Assembly: GCF_002252155.1 (NCBI RefSeq) | Contig: NZ_NEFD01000001.1 | Span: 614,921 to 678,920 of the forward strand | Length of the DNA stretch: 64,000 nucleotides | Direction: 5' to 3' | From: Wohlfahrtiimonas sp. G9077 | Lineage (GTDB): Bacteria; Pseudomonadota; Gammaproteobacteria; Cardiobacteriales; Wohlfahrtiimonadaceae | In this document: positions 7,915-16,025 of the stretch, piece after piece | Layout of the letters: each line of letters starts with the position of its first letter | How positions within the stretch are numbered: position 1 is the first letter of the stretch | Notes under the pieces: generated by a model | Seen by the model: only the letters and a program-made list of their open reading frames with translations | Databases searched by the model: none | What the model was told of the DNA's origin: nothing | Translations under genes and position numbers: made by a program

Positions 7915-9693
7915 CTATTGATATGGCTGTAAAAATTGATTGAACAACTCAATAATGTGTAAAAACTGTAAGCGATATTCACAGATGGCGGCCGCATCAT
8001 TCGCACTGCTGCGCGTCATCGCTCGCTCTAAAGCAGCGGCAGCATGTTCAGCCTCTGTCAGCTTCATCAAGGCTGCATTGCCACGTAAAGTATGTGCAAT
8101 GCGAATGAGGGCTTCATAATTGCGCGCATCCATCGGCATCACATCAATGGCCTCACTGAACTCTGACACCAAAGCATCAAAATCCTCTTTGCATGCCATG
8201 ATCATCTCAACATCCACATCAGAATATTGGTTCAAAGCACGCGTCAATGCTTGATGACGCTGCAAATGGCCTTTTGCCCCTTCAATCACTTGTGCAGAGA
8301 CTTCACGATTCTCTAAATGCATGTTGCTGATGTATTCAACCGCAAGTGCCACTTCACCGAGCGCCTCTTGCGACAACTGACGGAGCATAAAATCATCGTT
8401 AAAATAACGCGTTAAACTGTGCACAATCGAAAGCATCCCTTCGGCTTTGACCAAATCATAAAGCACTTTTTGTAACTCTGCCAATTTCGCGGCATCTTTA
8501 CTTTTCGCAATCGCATCACGCAATTGACCATATTGTGCCACAAATAACTTCAAGGCTCGATGTTTTGCATTGATGTATGCCCAATTTTGCGTCTCATTGT
8601 AGGACAAAGGCACCGGTTGCTCACGTGTGCCCCAAAGGTCTGCTAAATAGCTTTCAAGCACCCAATATTGGCTCACAAGCTCGTTAAACTCATTGCTTTC
8701 CATCGGTTCAGCGATGAGGCGCTCCATGGCATTGACCAAATCTGTCGTTAATACAGATAGGCGTTTTAAGCCCATAAAATCCAGTACTTTAATGAGTTTA
8801 TGCAAAAATGGCATGAATTCTTCTAAGCGAATGCGCTGCGCTTGATCTAAATAAACACGCTCTAATTGCTCATGAATTTTGATCAAATCATCTTTCAAGG
8901 CTTGCCCAAAACGCTTATAAACCGCCGGTGAAATGCTGTAGACATTTTGCACTAAAATGCTCTTTTCAATGAAATGATCACCATTGGCTAACGTGCGCAC
9001 TGTGGACAATAACGCCTCACTCACATCTGGCGTGATGGCTTGATGATCGAGCAATTGCGCTAAGCGTCCATCTAATTGCGCCAATAAACGGTGCGTTTCT
9101 ACACTCAACGGGCGCTCGTGATTCAACAGTGCTTGTAAATAAAAAGACAGAAGCGACCAATCACGGCCATTGACTTTAGGCAATGAGGCAGAAATGTCAC
9201 GACTCAACGCATTTAAAGCATTCAAAGGGCCTTCGATTGCACCCGTGCGAATGAGCTGCAATAATTGCTTTTGATACAAGGTGCGCAGCATTTTAATGAG
9301 GGTTAAATTGAGCTCTTCATTGACCTCTGCACCCGCATCAAAGCCTTCCACCACATCACTTTCCTGCATGCGCCCAAGGTCTGTGAAAATATCAATGCTC
9401 TGTTCTAACAACAAACAGTAACGGAGCACAAAATCTTCTGCATCCCCTTCCCCAAAGGCAGACAATGCCGCCACATGTTTACCCGCTTGCGTGGTGTATT
9501 GCGCGGCATGATCCCAAGACAATACGGTAAATATCCCGGCGATCTCTTCTAATGCACTGGCAATCGTGGCTTTTTCTTCCGCTTCATCCTCAGAATCTTC
9601 TAATAATGTCTCAAGGGTGTCACGCAATAACTCAGCGGCAACTTTTAATTCATCCACAACGTCTGCATCAGTTAGTTCAATGGTCTGTGTCAT
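7915..9693 (-). CDS. FimL/ChpA-N-like Hpt protein without a kinase domain
   Basis: 592-residue, largely alpha-helical cytoplasmic protein. The C-terminus has a histidine-phosphotransfer signature: IAHTLRGNAALM, with His534 matching the phospho-acceptor of the H-x-[KR]-G motif. Upstream helical repeats (about residues 1-500) look like the degenerate Hpt-type repeats of ChpA's N-terminal part and of FimL. No CheA dimerisation, HATPase or CheW domain is present, and no receiver domain. It overlaps the PilJ-like gene by 4 nt and stands 8 nt before mlaF. In Pseudomonas, FimL works with PilG and the LysM protein FimV; that parallel is knowledge, its extension here is inference. Homology to FimL was judged by eye. 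Confidence 0.6.
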   Translation of the reverse strand: MTQTIELTDADVVDELKVAAELLRDTLETLLEDSEDEAEEKATIASALEEIAGIFTVLSWDHAAQYTTQAGKHVAALSAFGEGDAEDFVLRYCLLLEQSIDIFTDLGRMQESDVVEGFDAGAEVNEELNLTLIKMLRTLYQKQLLQLIRTGAIEGPLNALNALSRDISASLPKVNGRDWSLLSFYLQALLNHERPLSVETHRLLAQLDGRLAQLLDHQAITPDVSEALLSTVRTLANGDHFIEKSILVQNVYSISPAVYKRFGQALKDDLIKIHEQLERVYLDQAQRIRLEEFMPFLHKLIKVLDFMGLKRLSVLTTDLVNAMERLIAEPMESNEFNELVSQYWVLESYLADLWGTREQPVPLSYNETQNWAYINAKHRALKLFVAQYGQLRDAIAKSKDAAKLAELQKVLYDLVKAEGMLSIVHSLTRYFNDDFMLRQLSQEALGEVALAVEYISNMHLENREVSAQVIEGAKGHLQRHQALTRALNQYSDVDVEMIMACKEDFDALVSEFSEAIDVMPMDARNYEALIRIAHTLRGNAALMKLTEAEHAAAALERAMTRSSANDAAAICEYRLQFLHIIELFNQFLQPYQ

Positions 9694-11213
9694 GCCTCTT
9701 CCTTCAATCCTCTATTTAACTGATCAATCTCAGATATGATCAACATCAATTCTTGTTCCACTTCGCGATACGCCACCACAGAATCATTGGTATTGCTCAC
9801 AACGCTTGAGAAGAACGCTTCTATCATCCATGCGGTCTGTTTAACATCCGCAATGTTATCTTTACGCTCTGTAAAATAGGCGAGCTGTTTTTTTAAGGTC
9901 GAACGCAAGGTGTCTAGATTATCATCCCCGCCCTTTTTCAATAAGGATAAATCGTGCGACAAGGCTTGTTCGAGGTAATCATATGTGTTTTGCATCTCTT
10001 TAATGACAGTGCTGATGCTTTGAGATGATTCACGTACCTCGCGCCCTTTTGCCAAAATGCGATCACTTTCATTGTTCAACGATGAGACTAAATCCAATTG
10101 CGTCATTAAGCGCTCACGCAGCAATACAAAGTGATCCACAACGGCCATCACCTGCACAATGCGCTGATCTTTGACATCTTTTTCAAATAAAATGGATAAA
10201 CGCGCGCGGTTTAAACGCAAGAATAAAACGGCAAAGATTAAGAAAAAGAGCACGATGCCGCCGGCTGCAATCATAGACAACAAACGCACGTATTGGTTCA
10301 TCGATTGAATGTAGGCTTGCTGCCCTTCATAGGCGGTATCGATGGTGGTTTGCAATAGGCGCTGAATGGTGTCCTTTTCATCTTGTAACTTAGTGCGCAT
10401 TTGATTGAGCAGCACCAAACCTCGTGCATCTTTAATGAGACTTGAGACATCGCGCGCCAATTGATTGAACACAAACTGCGCCTCTAAAATGCTCTCCTCT
10501 TCTAGTGAACCACGAATGCTTTGCACCCCTTCTTGAGGCGAACCCATCATCAAAACATTTAAACCCTTTTGCACCACAGATAAACTCTCGGTCAATTCAG
10601 AGATGGTTTGAATGTCCACTTTTGCTTGACTGTTGATGACGCGGGTTAAATTCGCATGTAAACGCACAACGGCATTGGCCAACTGATCGATGTAACGAAT
10701 GGTTTCTAAACTCACTGAGCGCGCATCCGACAATTGACTCGATACGCCACTTAAATCCTGATACAGCGATTGACTGGCCGCATCGGCGCGCTGTTTTAAG
10801 CGAATGGCATTATTGACAACATTTAACGCATCGTTTTGCTCGGCCAATTGCTGCTGAAAATTTTGCCAAATTTTCAACACATTATTGGCATCAATCCCTT
10901 GAACTTTTTGCAAATTCTCTGAGATGGTTTGCATGCGATCTTTTAAAAATGCTTCTTCAATGTGCCCACCTTGGGCTTGAATGTCGATGTAATGATCAAT
11001 GTCCCGTATGGCATCATACACGGTGGATAAATGCGCAACATCCTGATTGCTTTCATATTTTGGTAATCGCATGAATGCAAATACAATTAAACCCACCAAA
11101 AAGAGACCGCAAATGAAAAATGCAATGGTCAATTGCTTGCGCTGTTTCTCATATGGTGTGGTGGTGATCGTCTTTGCCGTGCTCACATCCGCCATCACTT
11201 CACTCACAGTCAT
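9690..11213 (-). CDS. PilJ-like membrane coiled-coil protein lacking an MCP signalling tip
   Basis: 507 residues. TM1 lies at about residues 28-49 and TM2 at about 306-332, enclosing a roughly 255-residue helical periplasmic domain that resembles the PilJ type IV pilus sensor (LYQDLSGVSSQLSDARS, QLARDV). The cytoplasmic tail of about 175 residues is coiled coil but has no recognisable chemoreceptor hairpin (the conserved E-I-x-x-I-x-x-I-A-x-Q-T-N tip is missing), so it could not couple to CheA/CheW in the usual way. It lies between the PilG-like receiver (9 nt gap) and the Hpt protein (4 nt overlap). AAGGATC precedes the ATG. Confidence 0.6.
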   Translation of the reverse strand: MTVSEVMADVSTAKTITTTPYEKQRKQLTIAFFICGLFLVGLIVFAFMRLPKYESNQDVAHLSTVYDAIRDIDHYIDIQAQGGHIEEAFLKDRMQTISENLQKVQGIDANNVLKIWQNFQQQLAEQNDALNVVNNAIRLKQRADAASQSLYQDLSGVSSQLSDARSVSLETIRYIDQLANAVVRLHANLTRVINSQAKVDIQTISELTESLSVVQKGLNVLMMGSPQEGVQSIRGSLEEESILEAQFVFNQLARDVSSLIKDARGLVLLNQMRTKLQDEKDTIQRLLQTTIDTAYEGQQAYIQSMNQYVRLLSMIAAGGIVLFFLIFAVLFLRLNRARLSILFEKDVKDQRIVQVMAVVDHFVLLRERLMTQLDLVSSLNNESDRILAKGREVRESSQSISTVIKEMQNTYDYLEQALSHDLSLLKKGGDDNLDTLRSTLKKQLAYFTERKDNIADVKQTAWMIEAFFSSVVSNTNDSVVAYREVEQELMLIISEIDQLNRGLKEEA

Positions 11214-11222
11214 GATCCTTAA

Positions 11223-11594
11223 TTATTTATATTTTTCTATCACTTTAATCAAATCATCACGGGTAAAGGGTTTTGTAATGAACGCATCACAGCCCGCTAA
11301 TTGCCCACGCGCCTTGTCAAATGCACCATCTTTACTGGTGAGCATGATGACAGGGGTTTTAGAGATTTCAGAAGGCGAACCTTTAATGATTTGGCAAGTA
11401 TCATAACCATCGAGATTGGGCATCATTACATCCATGAAAATTAAATCTGGGCGTGCTGCCTCTAATCCCGATAAGGCACTGAAACCATCGACCTCAGAAA
11501 TGACTTCAAAGCCCTCTTTGCTCAAAATCAACTCTGCCGTTTTACGCACAGTGCTGCTATCATCAACCACCATAATCTTAAAATTATCCGCCAT
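11223..11594 (-). CDS. PilG-like single-domain response regulator
   Basis: 123-residue receiver domain with no output domain. Acidic pocket Asp11/Asp12, phospho-acceptor Asp55 in FMDVMMPNLDGY, Thr86 in MLTSKDG and Lys108 in ITKPF are all present, so it should be phosphorylatable. VMMPNLDGYDTCQIIK and SKDGAFDKARGQLAGCDAFITKPF closely follow Pseudomonas PilG/PilH. It is the first gene of the operon that runs through the PilJ-like, Hpt, MlaF, MlaE and LysM-FecR genes. A TATAAT at 11642-11647 (minus strand) could be its -10 box, although no good -35 is visible. Confidence 0.8.
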   Translation of the reverse strand: MADNFKIMVVDDSSTVRKTAELILSKEGFEVISEVDGFSALSGLEAARPDLIFMDVMMPNLDGYDTCQIIKGSPSEISKTPVIMLTSKDGAFDKARGQLAGCDAFITKPFTRDDLIKVIEKYK

Positions 11595-11666
11595 TTTTAT
11601 ATTCCATTATCCCATTTGCAGAAAAACATGTGTAATGCGTTATTATATCGTTAAATAAAACTTTCA

Positions 11667-12182
11667 CTACGGGTTTTGAGCAAATTTATCACGTAAATAG
11701 CGAAATAATAATGTTCGGCTACGAGATTTCCCACCTTTCTTGATCTCGGATAAGGAATTTCTCACCAATTGGCGCATGTGTTGGAAATCAATCTCGCCTA
11801 ATTGCTCAATAATCTCATCGTGCACCGCAGGATCATTATTCAACAATCGCTCAACTTTATTCTCCACCCATTTTTCGATGCCCTTTTGACGTTCACTGCC
11901 CGCTTGCATGGCATCTAAACGGCGCACCACCAATTCATAATCCTCATCATCTAATTGACGCATGAGTTTACCAATCAATTGCTTTTGACGCTTTAAGCCG
12001 CCGCCATGACGAATGGTTTTCGCAAGCAAAACAGCATCCACTAAAGTGCCCGGTAAATCTAAAAGATCTAAATCACTTTCAGAGAGCGCCATCAAAGATT
12101 CACCAAAATCCTGCTTAGCTTCCGCTTCTCTTTTCAATTGGCTTTTGCTTGGGCCATCGTATTCAAATTCTTCTTCGTACAT
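11667..12182 (-). CDS. darP: Ribosome biogenesis protein DarP (YjgA, DUF615)
   Basis: 171 residues, highly charged and helical. DarP associates with late 50S precursors and helps mature the peptidyl-transferase region. Family marks are the N-terminal PSKSQLKREAEA, then IRHGGGLKRQKQLIGKLMR, and the C-terminal RSRTLLFRYLRD. ATG 12182 is preferred because GAGGAG lies just upstream; an in-frame ATG at 12197 would place that ribosome site inside the gene. It lies 20 nt downstream of the tRNA-cluster terminator, so read-through from the tRNA promoter may contribute to expression. Confidence 0.92.
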   Translation of the reverse strand: MYEEEFEYDGPSKSQLKREAEAKQDFGESLMALSESDLDLLDLPGTLVDAVLLAKTIRHGGGLKRQKQLIGKLMRQLDDEDYELVVRRLDAMQAGSERQKGIEKWVENKVERLLNNDPAVHDEIIEQLGEIDFQHMRQLVRNSLSEIKKGGKSRSRTLLFRYLRDKFAQNP

Positions 12183-12202
12183 GTTAATTCTCCTCATAGC
12201 AA

Positions 12203-12228
12203 AAAGCCTGCAACAATGTGCAGGCTTT
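12203..12228 (-). terminator. Terminator of the tRNA cluster
   Basis: On the minus strand, stem AAAGCCTGC/GCAGGCTTT followed by TTTTT, immediately after the last tRNA-Glu and before darP. Confidence 0.8.
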
Positions 12229-12236
12229 CTTTAAGA

Positions 12237-12312
12237 TGGCGTCCCCACGGGGATTCGAACCCCGGTTGCCGCCGTGAAAGGGCAGTGTCCTAGGCCTCTA
12301 GACGATGGGGAC
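12237..12312 (-). tRNA. tRNA-Glu (UUC), third Glu copy
   Basis: 76 nt including encoded CCA. The cloverleaf has acceptor stem GTCCCC/GGGGAC, T-arm GGTTCGAATCC and anticodon TTC in the loop CTTTCAC. Identical by eye to the Glu copies at 12436-12511 and 12647-12722. Confidence 0.96.
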
Positions 12313-12435
12313 AGATTTTGGTTAATAGATGTCTAGTCATCTCTCGCTAGCAACGAGTACTCTACCAAGGAGAGCTTTAACTGAATCGCTTCAGTTGCTA
12401 TGTGTAATACGACAACTTTAAAGACTTCTTAAAGT

Positions 12436-12511
12436 TGGCGTCCCCACGGGGATTCGAACCCCGGTTGCCGCCGTGAAAGGGCAGTGTCCTAGGCCTCTAG
12501 ACGATGGGGAC
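12436..12511 (-). tRNA. tRNA-Glu (UUC), second Glu copy
   Basis: Same 76-nt sequence as its neighbours, anticodon TTC, encoded CCA. It follows tRNA-Ala by 7 nt on the minus strand. Confidence 0.96.
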
Positions 12512-12518
12512 ATCGTAT

Positions 12519-12594
<76 letters not shown>

Positions 12595-12646
12595 AGATTT
12601 AACTGGTGCAGTTTACTTCAAAACCTAGCCAACTCATGAATCAAGT

Positions 12647-12722
12647 TGGCGTCCCCACGGGGATTCGAACCCCGGTTGCCGCCGTGAAAGGGCAGTGTCC
12701 TAGGCCTCTAGACGATGGGGAC
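12647..12722 (-). tRNA. tRNA-Glu (UUC), first Glu copy
   Basis: Promoter-proximal member of the cluster, 76 nt, anticodon TTC, encoded CCA, identical by eye to the other two Glu genes. Confidence 0.96.
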
Positions 12723-12761
12723 ATTCCGTTTTGAAGTTAGTTTGTCTAACTGAGGTGTTGC

Positions 12762-12789
12762 ATAATATCAAAAATTTTCAGGGTGTCAA
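12762..12789 (-). promoter_or_regulatory. Sigma-70 promoter of the tRNA cluster
   Basis: On the minus strand, TTGACA (12784-12789), a 16-bp spacer and TATTAT (12762-12767), about 40 bp before the first tRNA-Glu. A near-consensus match suited to stable RNA. Confidence 0.8.
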
Positions 12790-12818
12790 CTTTTTTTTGA
12801 AAATTTTTTAAATTTTTT

Positions 12819-13250
12819 TTAAATCACACCAGATTTCTCTTTTTGTTCTGCGATTTCTTTGCAATCAATACACAATTCAGCCGTTGGTCTAGCTTCTAAG
12901 CGTTTGATTCCAATCTCAATTCCACAGGTTTCACAATAGCCATAATCATCAATGGACAATTTGTGCAATGTTTTCTCAATTTTCGCGAGCAATTTTCTTT
13001 CACGGTCACGCGTGCGCAATTCTAAAGAGAATTCCTCCTCTTGGCTTGCACGATCATTGGGATCAGACAAAATTGTGGCACCATCTTGTTGCATGTTGTT
13101 CACAGTTTTTTCACTTTCCTGCATCAATTGAGCACGCCAACCATTTAAAATCTGACGAAAATGTTCTTTTTGGCGATCATTCATGTACTCTTCGCCATCT
13201 GCTAATTCGTAAGGCTTAAAGTTCTTAAAAACGGTTGGATTATTATTCAT
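12819..13250 (-). CDS. dksA: RNA polymerase-binding transcription factor DksA
   Basis: 143 residues. DksA enters the secondary channel of RNA polymerase and with ppGpp adjusts rRNA, tRNA and amino-acid promoters. The coiled-coil tip DPNDRAS retains the key Asp and Ala (Asp-x-Ala), followed by [18 protein letters not shown]. The C4 zinc finger is CETC...CIDC. N-terminal [16 protein letters not shown] is family-typical. GGAG precedes the ATG. It lies just upstream of the tRNA promoter, with only an AT-rich stretch between. Confidence 0.97.
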   Translation of the reverse strand: MNNNPTVFKNFKPYELADGEEYMNDRQKEHFRQILNGWRAQLMQESEKTVNNMQQDGATILSDPNDRASQEEEFSLELRTRDRERKLLAKIEKTLHKLSIDDYGYCETCGIEIGIKRLEARPTAELCIDCKEIAEQKEKSGVI

Positions 13251-13351
13251 TTAAATATCTCCATACATATGTCTTAAATAGTGGCGTATCAAACCACAAT
13301 TTATAAAAAAATAAAAGATTTAAATGCATTTTTGATGCAATTTTACGCTCA

Positions 13352-13654
13352 TTACAACTCTTTATACTCACCATCAATGATGTTGCGTTTTGTTGGTTCT
13401 GCTTTTGGGCGCATATTTTCATACATATGTTGTGCCTGTTGTGCTTGGGCAGCCTGTGCCGCTTGCATCACTTTTTTGATCTTGCGGACTTTGAAGTACA
13501 AATAGACATAAAAAATCACCGCAAGCACCGCGCCGACAGCTAAAATACCCAAGCCTAAAGGAATAATCAACAACAAAAAGCCAATTGAACCCAACGCGAT
13601 CAAAACTTTCTGCCAAAGGCTTGCTTGTTTGCCATTAATATAGAGCTCTCTCAT
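13352..13654 (-). CDS. Small membrane protein of unknown function
   Basis: 100 residues from ATG 13654, preceded by AGGAGGG; an in-frame ATG at 13672 would absorb that site. After a short N-terminal region, a long hydrophobic stretch (about residues 18-50) could make two closely spaced membrane helices. It is followed by a basic patch (VRKIKK) and an Ala/Gln-rich helix (QAAQAAQAQQAQ). The C-terminus ends in NIIDGEYKEL. I do not recognise the family. It is divergent from pyrC, about 115 bp away. Confidence 0.6.
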   Translation of the reverse strand: MRELYINGKQASLWQKVLIALGSIGFLLLIIPLGLGILAVGAVLAVIFYVYLYFKVRKIKKVMQAAQAAQAQQAQHMYENMRPKAEPTKRNIIDGEYKEL

Positions 13655-13768
13655 ATGCCCTCCTATGTGCATTCCTATCCTAGAGAAGGCATAGTATAGT
13701 ATGCAAAGGCTTTTTTAAAAAAAGCTTTTACAAAATTTACGACTTCCACCCGAATAGAAGGATTTTTC

Positions 13769-14806
13769 ATGACAAATCAACTCACTATTACATTTCCTGA
13801 TGACTGGCACATTCATCTGCGTGATCATGATGCACTGAAAACAACCGTTGCGCATGCGGCTCAAAGCTTTCGACGCGTTGTGGTGATGCCGAACACCAAT
13901 CCACCCATTAAAACTGCGGACGATGCTAAAGCATACCGCGATCGCATTTTAGCGAATGTGCCTGAGGGCGTTCCTTTTGAACCGTTGATGACGCTATATT
14001 TAACGCCTGAAACCACGCCAAGCATTGTGGAAGCCGCCAAAGCCTCAGGCATTGTCCATGCCATTAAATTATATCCTGCGGGCGTCACCACCAATTCAAG
14101 CGCGGGCGTCTCTTCCTTAAGCAACTTATATCCTGTCTTTGAAACCATGGCCAAAGTGGGTTTACCCCTTTTAGTGCATGGCGAAGCAAGCGACCCGAAC
14201 ATTGACATTTTTGACCGTGAAGCCATTTTCATTGAGCAAGAACTCAAGCCATTACATGCTGCCATTCCTGATTTACGCATTGTGATGGAACACATCACCA
14301 CAAAAGATGCCGTAGAATTTGTAGAAAGCACCAATGCCAACATCGCCGCAACCTTAACGCCACAGCATTTGCTATTTAACCGCAATACCCTGCTTTCTGG
14401 CGGCATCAAACCGCATCTTTATTGTTTGCCCATTTTAAAGCGCGAAACCCATCGCCAAGCGCTGATCAAAGCAGCCACCAGCGGCAATCCTAAATTCTTC
14501 TTAGGCACGGACAGCGCGCCGCATGCCCAAAGCGCCAAAGAGAGCTGCTGCGGCTGCGCGGGTTGCTATTCCGCACTGACCGCGATGTCTCACTACGCAG
14601 AAGCCTTTGAAATGATGAATGCGTTGGATAAACTCGAAGCCTTTGCCAGTCACTATGGCGCAGATTTCTATGGTTTGCCGCGCAATACTGATACCATCAC
14701 TTTAGTGCGTGAAAATTGGACGCCACCGGAATCTTATCCTTATTTAGAGAATGATCGTCTCATTCCATTGGGCGCAAAACAAACCCTCAAATGGCAGGTT
14801 AAATAA
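13769..14806 (+). CDS. pyrC: Dihydroorotase, class II
   Basis: 345 residues, cyclising carbamoyl-aspartate to dihydroorotate in pyrimidine synthesis. Metal ligands are visible in DDWHIHLRD (HxH) and LVHGEA, and VMEHITT adds a further His. KLYPAG holds the lysine that is carbamylated in this family, and FLGTDSAPH holds the catalytic Asp. Length equals E. coli PyrC (about 348). AAGGA precedes the ATG. The next ORF starts 1 nt after the stop, so pyrC appears to head a transcript running into tonB and the uptake genes. Confidence 0.96.
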   Translation: MTNQLTITFPDDWHIHLRDHDALKTTVAHAAQSFRRVVVMPNTNPPIKTADDAKAYRDRILANVPEGVPFEPLMTLYLTPETTPSIVEAAKASGIVHAIKLYPAGVTTNSSAGVSSLSNLYPVFETMAKVGLPLLVHGEASDPNIDIFDREAIFIEQELKPLHAAIPDLRIVMEHITTKDAVEFVESTNANIAATLTPQHLLFNRNTLLSGGIKPHLYCLPILKRETHRQALIKAATSGNPKFFLGTDSAPHAQSAKESCCGCAGCYSALTAMSHYAEAFEMMNALDKLEAFASHYGADFYGLPRNTDTITLVRENWTPPESYPYLENDRLIPLGAKQTLKWQVK

Positions 14807-14807
14807 G

Positions 14808-15329
14808 ATGATCACGCGCCGACAAACTTTCATCGCACTCGCTGGCCTTGTGCTATGGGCAGGATTGGCGCTGTTGATTTTAATGCAAGCATTAGGGCTC
14901 AAATTTCACACACAATTTAATGTGTTTTACAGTGCTTTGAGCCTCTACCACCATCGCATTTGGCCACTTTTAATTGTGATCAGCATTGTGATGGGCTTTT
15001 ATGGGATTGTGGGCTTACGCATTCGGGCGCTGCCCTACTCCTTTAGGCTGCGCGCTGTCATTGCCTTGCCGCCTCTGTTGCTATTGTCGAGTTTAACGTA
15101 TCTCACCATTTATGGGATTCAATTTTGGCAAGCCCTCAATGTGCCACTTGATCAGGGCTTATTTGCCATGCGCCGCTTTGCTAAGAATTTTTCTGCCAAA
15201 GACATTGATGCCGCGCTCGCAACGCTGCCCCACCACATTGATACATTGACCTATCCAAGCTATGCAGCCCTGATCTTTCTTATGCTCACCGTATTGCTTT
15301 TACTGATTCTACCAAGGCACCATGATTGA
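14808..15329 (+). CDS. Four-helix membrane protein of unknown function
   Basis: 173 residues from ATG 14808, 1 nt after the pyrC stop; the longer ORF from 14751 lies inside pyrC. Four hydrophobic segments are visible: about residues 8-30, 50-72, 83-108 and 150-168. The loop before the last helix contains RRFAKNFSAKDIDAALATLP. It overlaps tonB by 8 nt. The position invites comparison with ExbB, but size, topology and motifs do not fit ExbB or ExbD. I cannot assign a family. Confidence 0.65.
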   Translation: MITRRQTFIALAGLVLWAGLALLILMQALGLKFHTQFNVFYSALSLYHHRIWPLLIVISIVMGFYGIVGLRIRALPYSFRLRAVIALPPLLLLSSLTYLTIYGIQFWQALNVPLDQGLFAMRRFAKNFSAKDIDAALATLPHHIDTLTYPSYAALIFLMLTVLLLLILPRHHD

Positions 15330-16023
15330 ACGCTCGATTGTCTGGATCGCGCCGATTGTGGTGATCGGTTTACATGCTGCCATTGCGGCACTTTTTTTTC
15401 AGCATGAAAATCATCAATTGCAGCAAGATCATTCTGCAATGGCGCAGGCCATCCATTCATCTGAACCTCAAACCTCAAGCACTCAAACGAATGCTGAGCC
15501 TTACATTATCATGACGATTGACAGTGATTGGTTTTTCCCAAAAGCCATCGATCATACTGCCCTCCTTGCCATCGAGCCAGAAGCGCCGCCCATCATTGCA
15601 CCGCCGAAAATCGTCAAACCCACCCCATCGCCCAAATCGCCCTCAGAGCCTGCTATTCATCAAAAAAGTAACGCAACAAGCAATCCCATCAAAACACCTT
15701 CTCATGGCAATGGACAAAGCTTACAAAATGGTCCTGCGGGCTTTATCAATGGCAACAGTCATGCCAGTATTGATCGCAATATTGACCGCTGCTACCCCTT
15801 AATTTCTCGGCGCCGCGGCGAGCAAGGTCGCGTGGTTGTGCGTATTTTTGTCAATGAAAAAGGAGCGCTTGTGAACAAAAAAGTGGTGCAATCCTCAGGT
15901 TTTTCCCGTTTAGATCGCTGTGCGCTCGATGCCATTACAGATTTAAAGGTCAAGCCTGCCATCAAAGGCGGCAAAGCGGCGTCGAGCCATTTTGATCAAC
16001 CCATTGAATTTAGGCTGCGTTAA
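15322..16023 (+). CDS. tonB: TonB-family energy transducer
   Basis: 233 residues. TonB carries proton-motive energy from the inner membrane to outer-membrane receptors. It has an N-terminal membrane anchor (about residues 7-26, WIAPIVVIGLHAAIAALFF), a proline-rich periplasmic span at about residues 90-112 (EAPPIIAPPKIVKPTPSP) and a C-terminal TonB domain from about residue 150 with CYP, GRVVVRIFVNEKGALVNKKVVQSSG and a closing EFRLR strand. The Pro-rich part is short, and two Cys in the C-domain might form a disulfide. No exbB/exbD is adjacent. It overlaps the upstream membrane gene and is 2 nt from the ABC ATPase. Confidence 0.85.
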   Translation: MIERSIVWIAPIVVIGLHAAIAALFFQHENHQLQQDHSAMAQAIHSSEPQTSSTQTNAEPYIIMTIDSDWFFPKAIDHTALLAIEPEAPPIIAPPKIVKPTPSPKSPSEPAIHQKSNATSNPIKTPSHGNGQSLQNGPAGFINGNSHASIDRNIDRCYPLISRRRGEQGRVVVRIFVNEKGALVNKKVVQSSGFSRLDRCALDAITDLKVKPAIKGGKAASSHFDQPIEFRLR

Positions 16024-16025
16024 TC

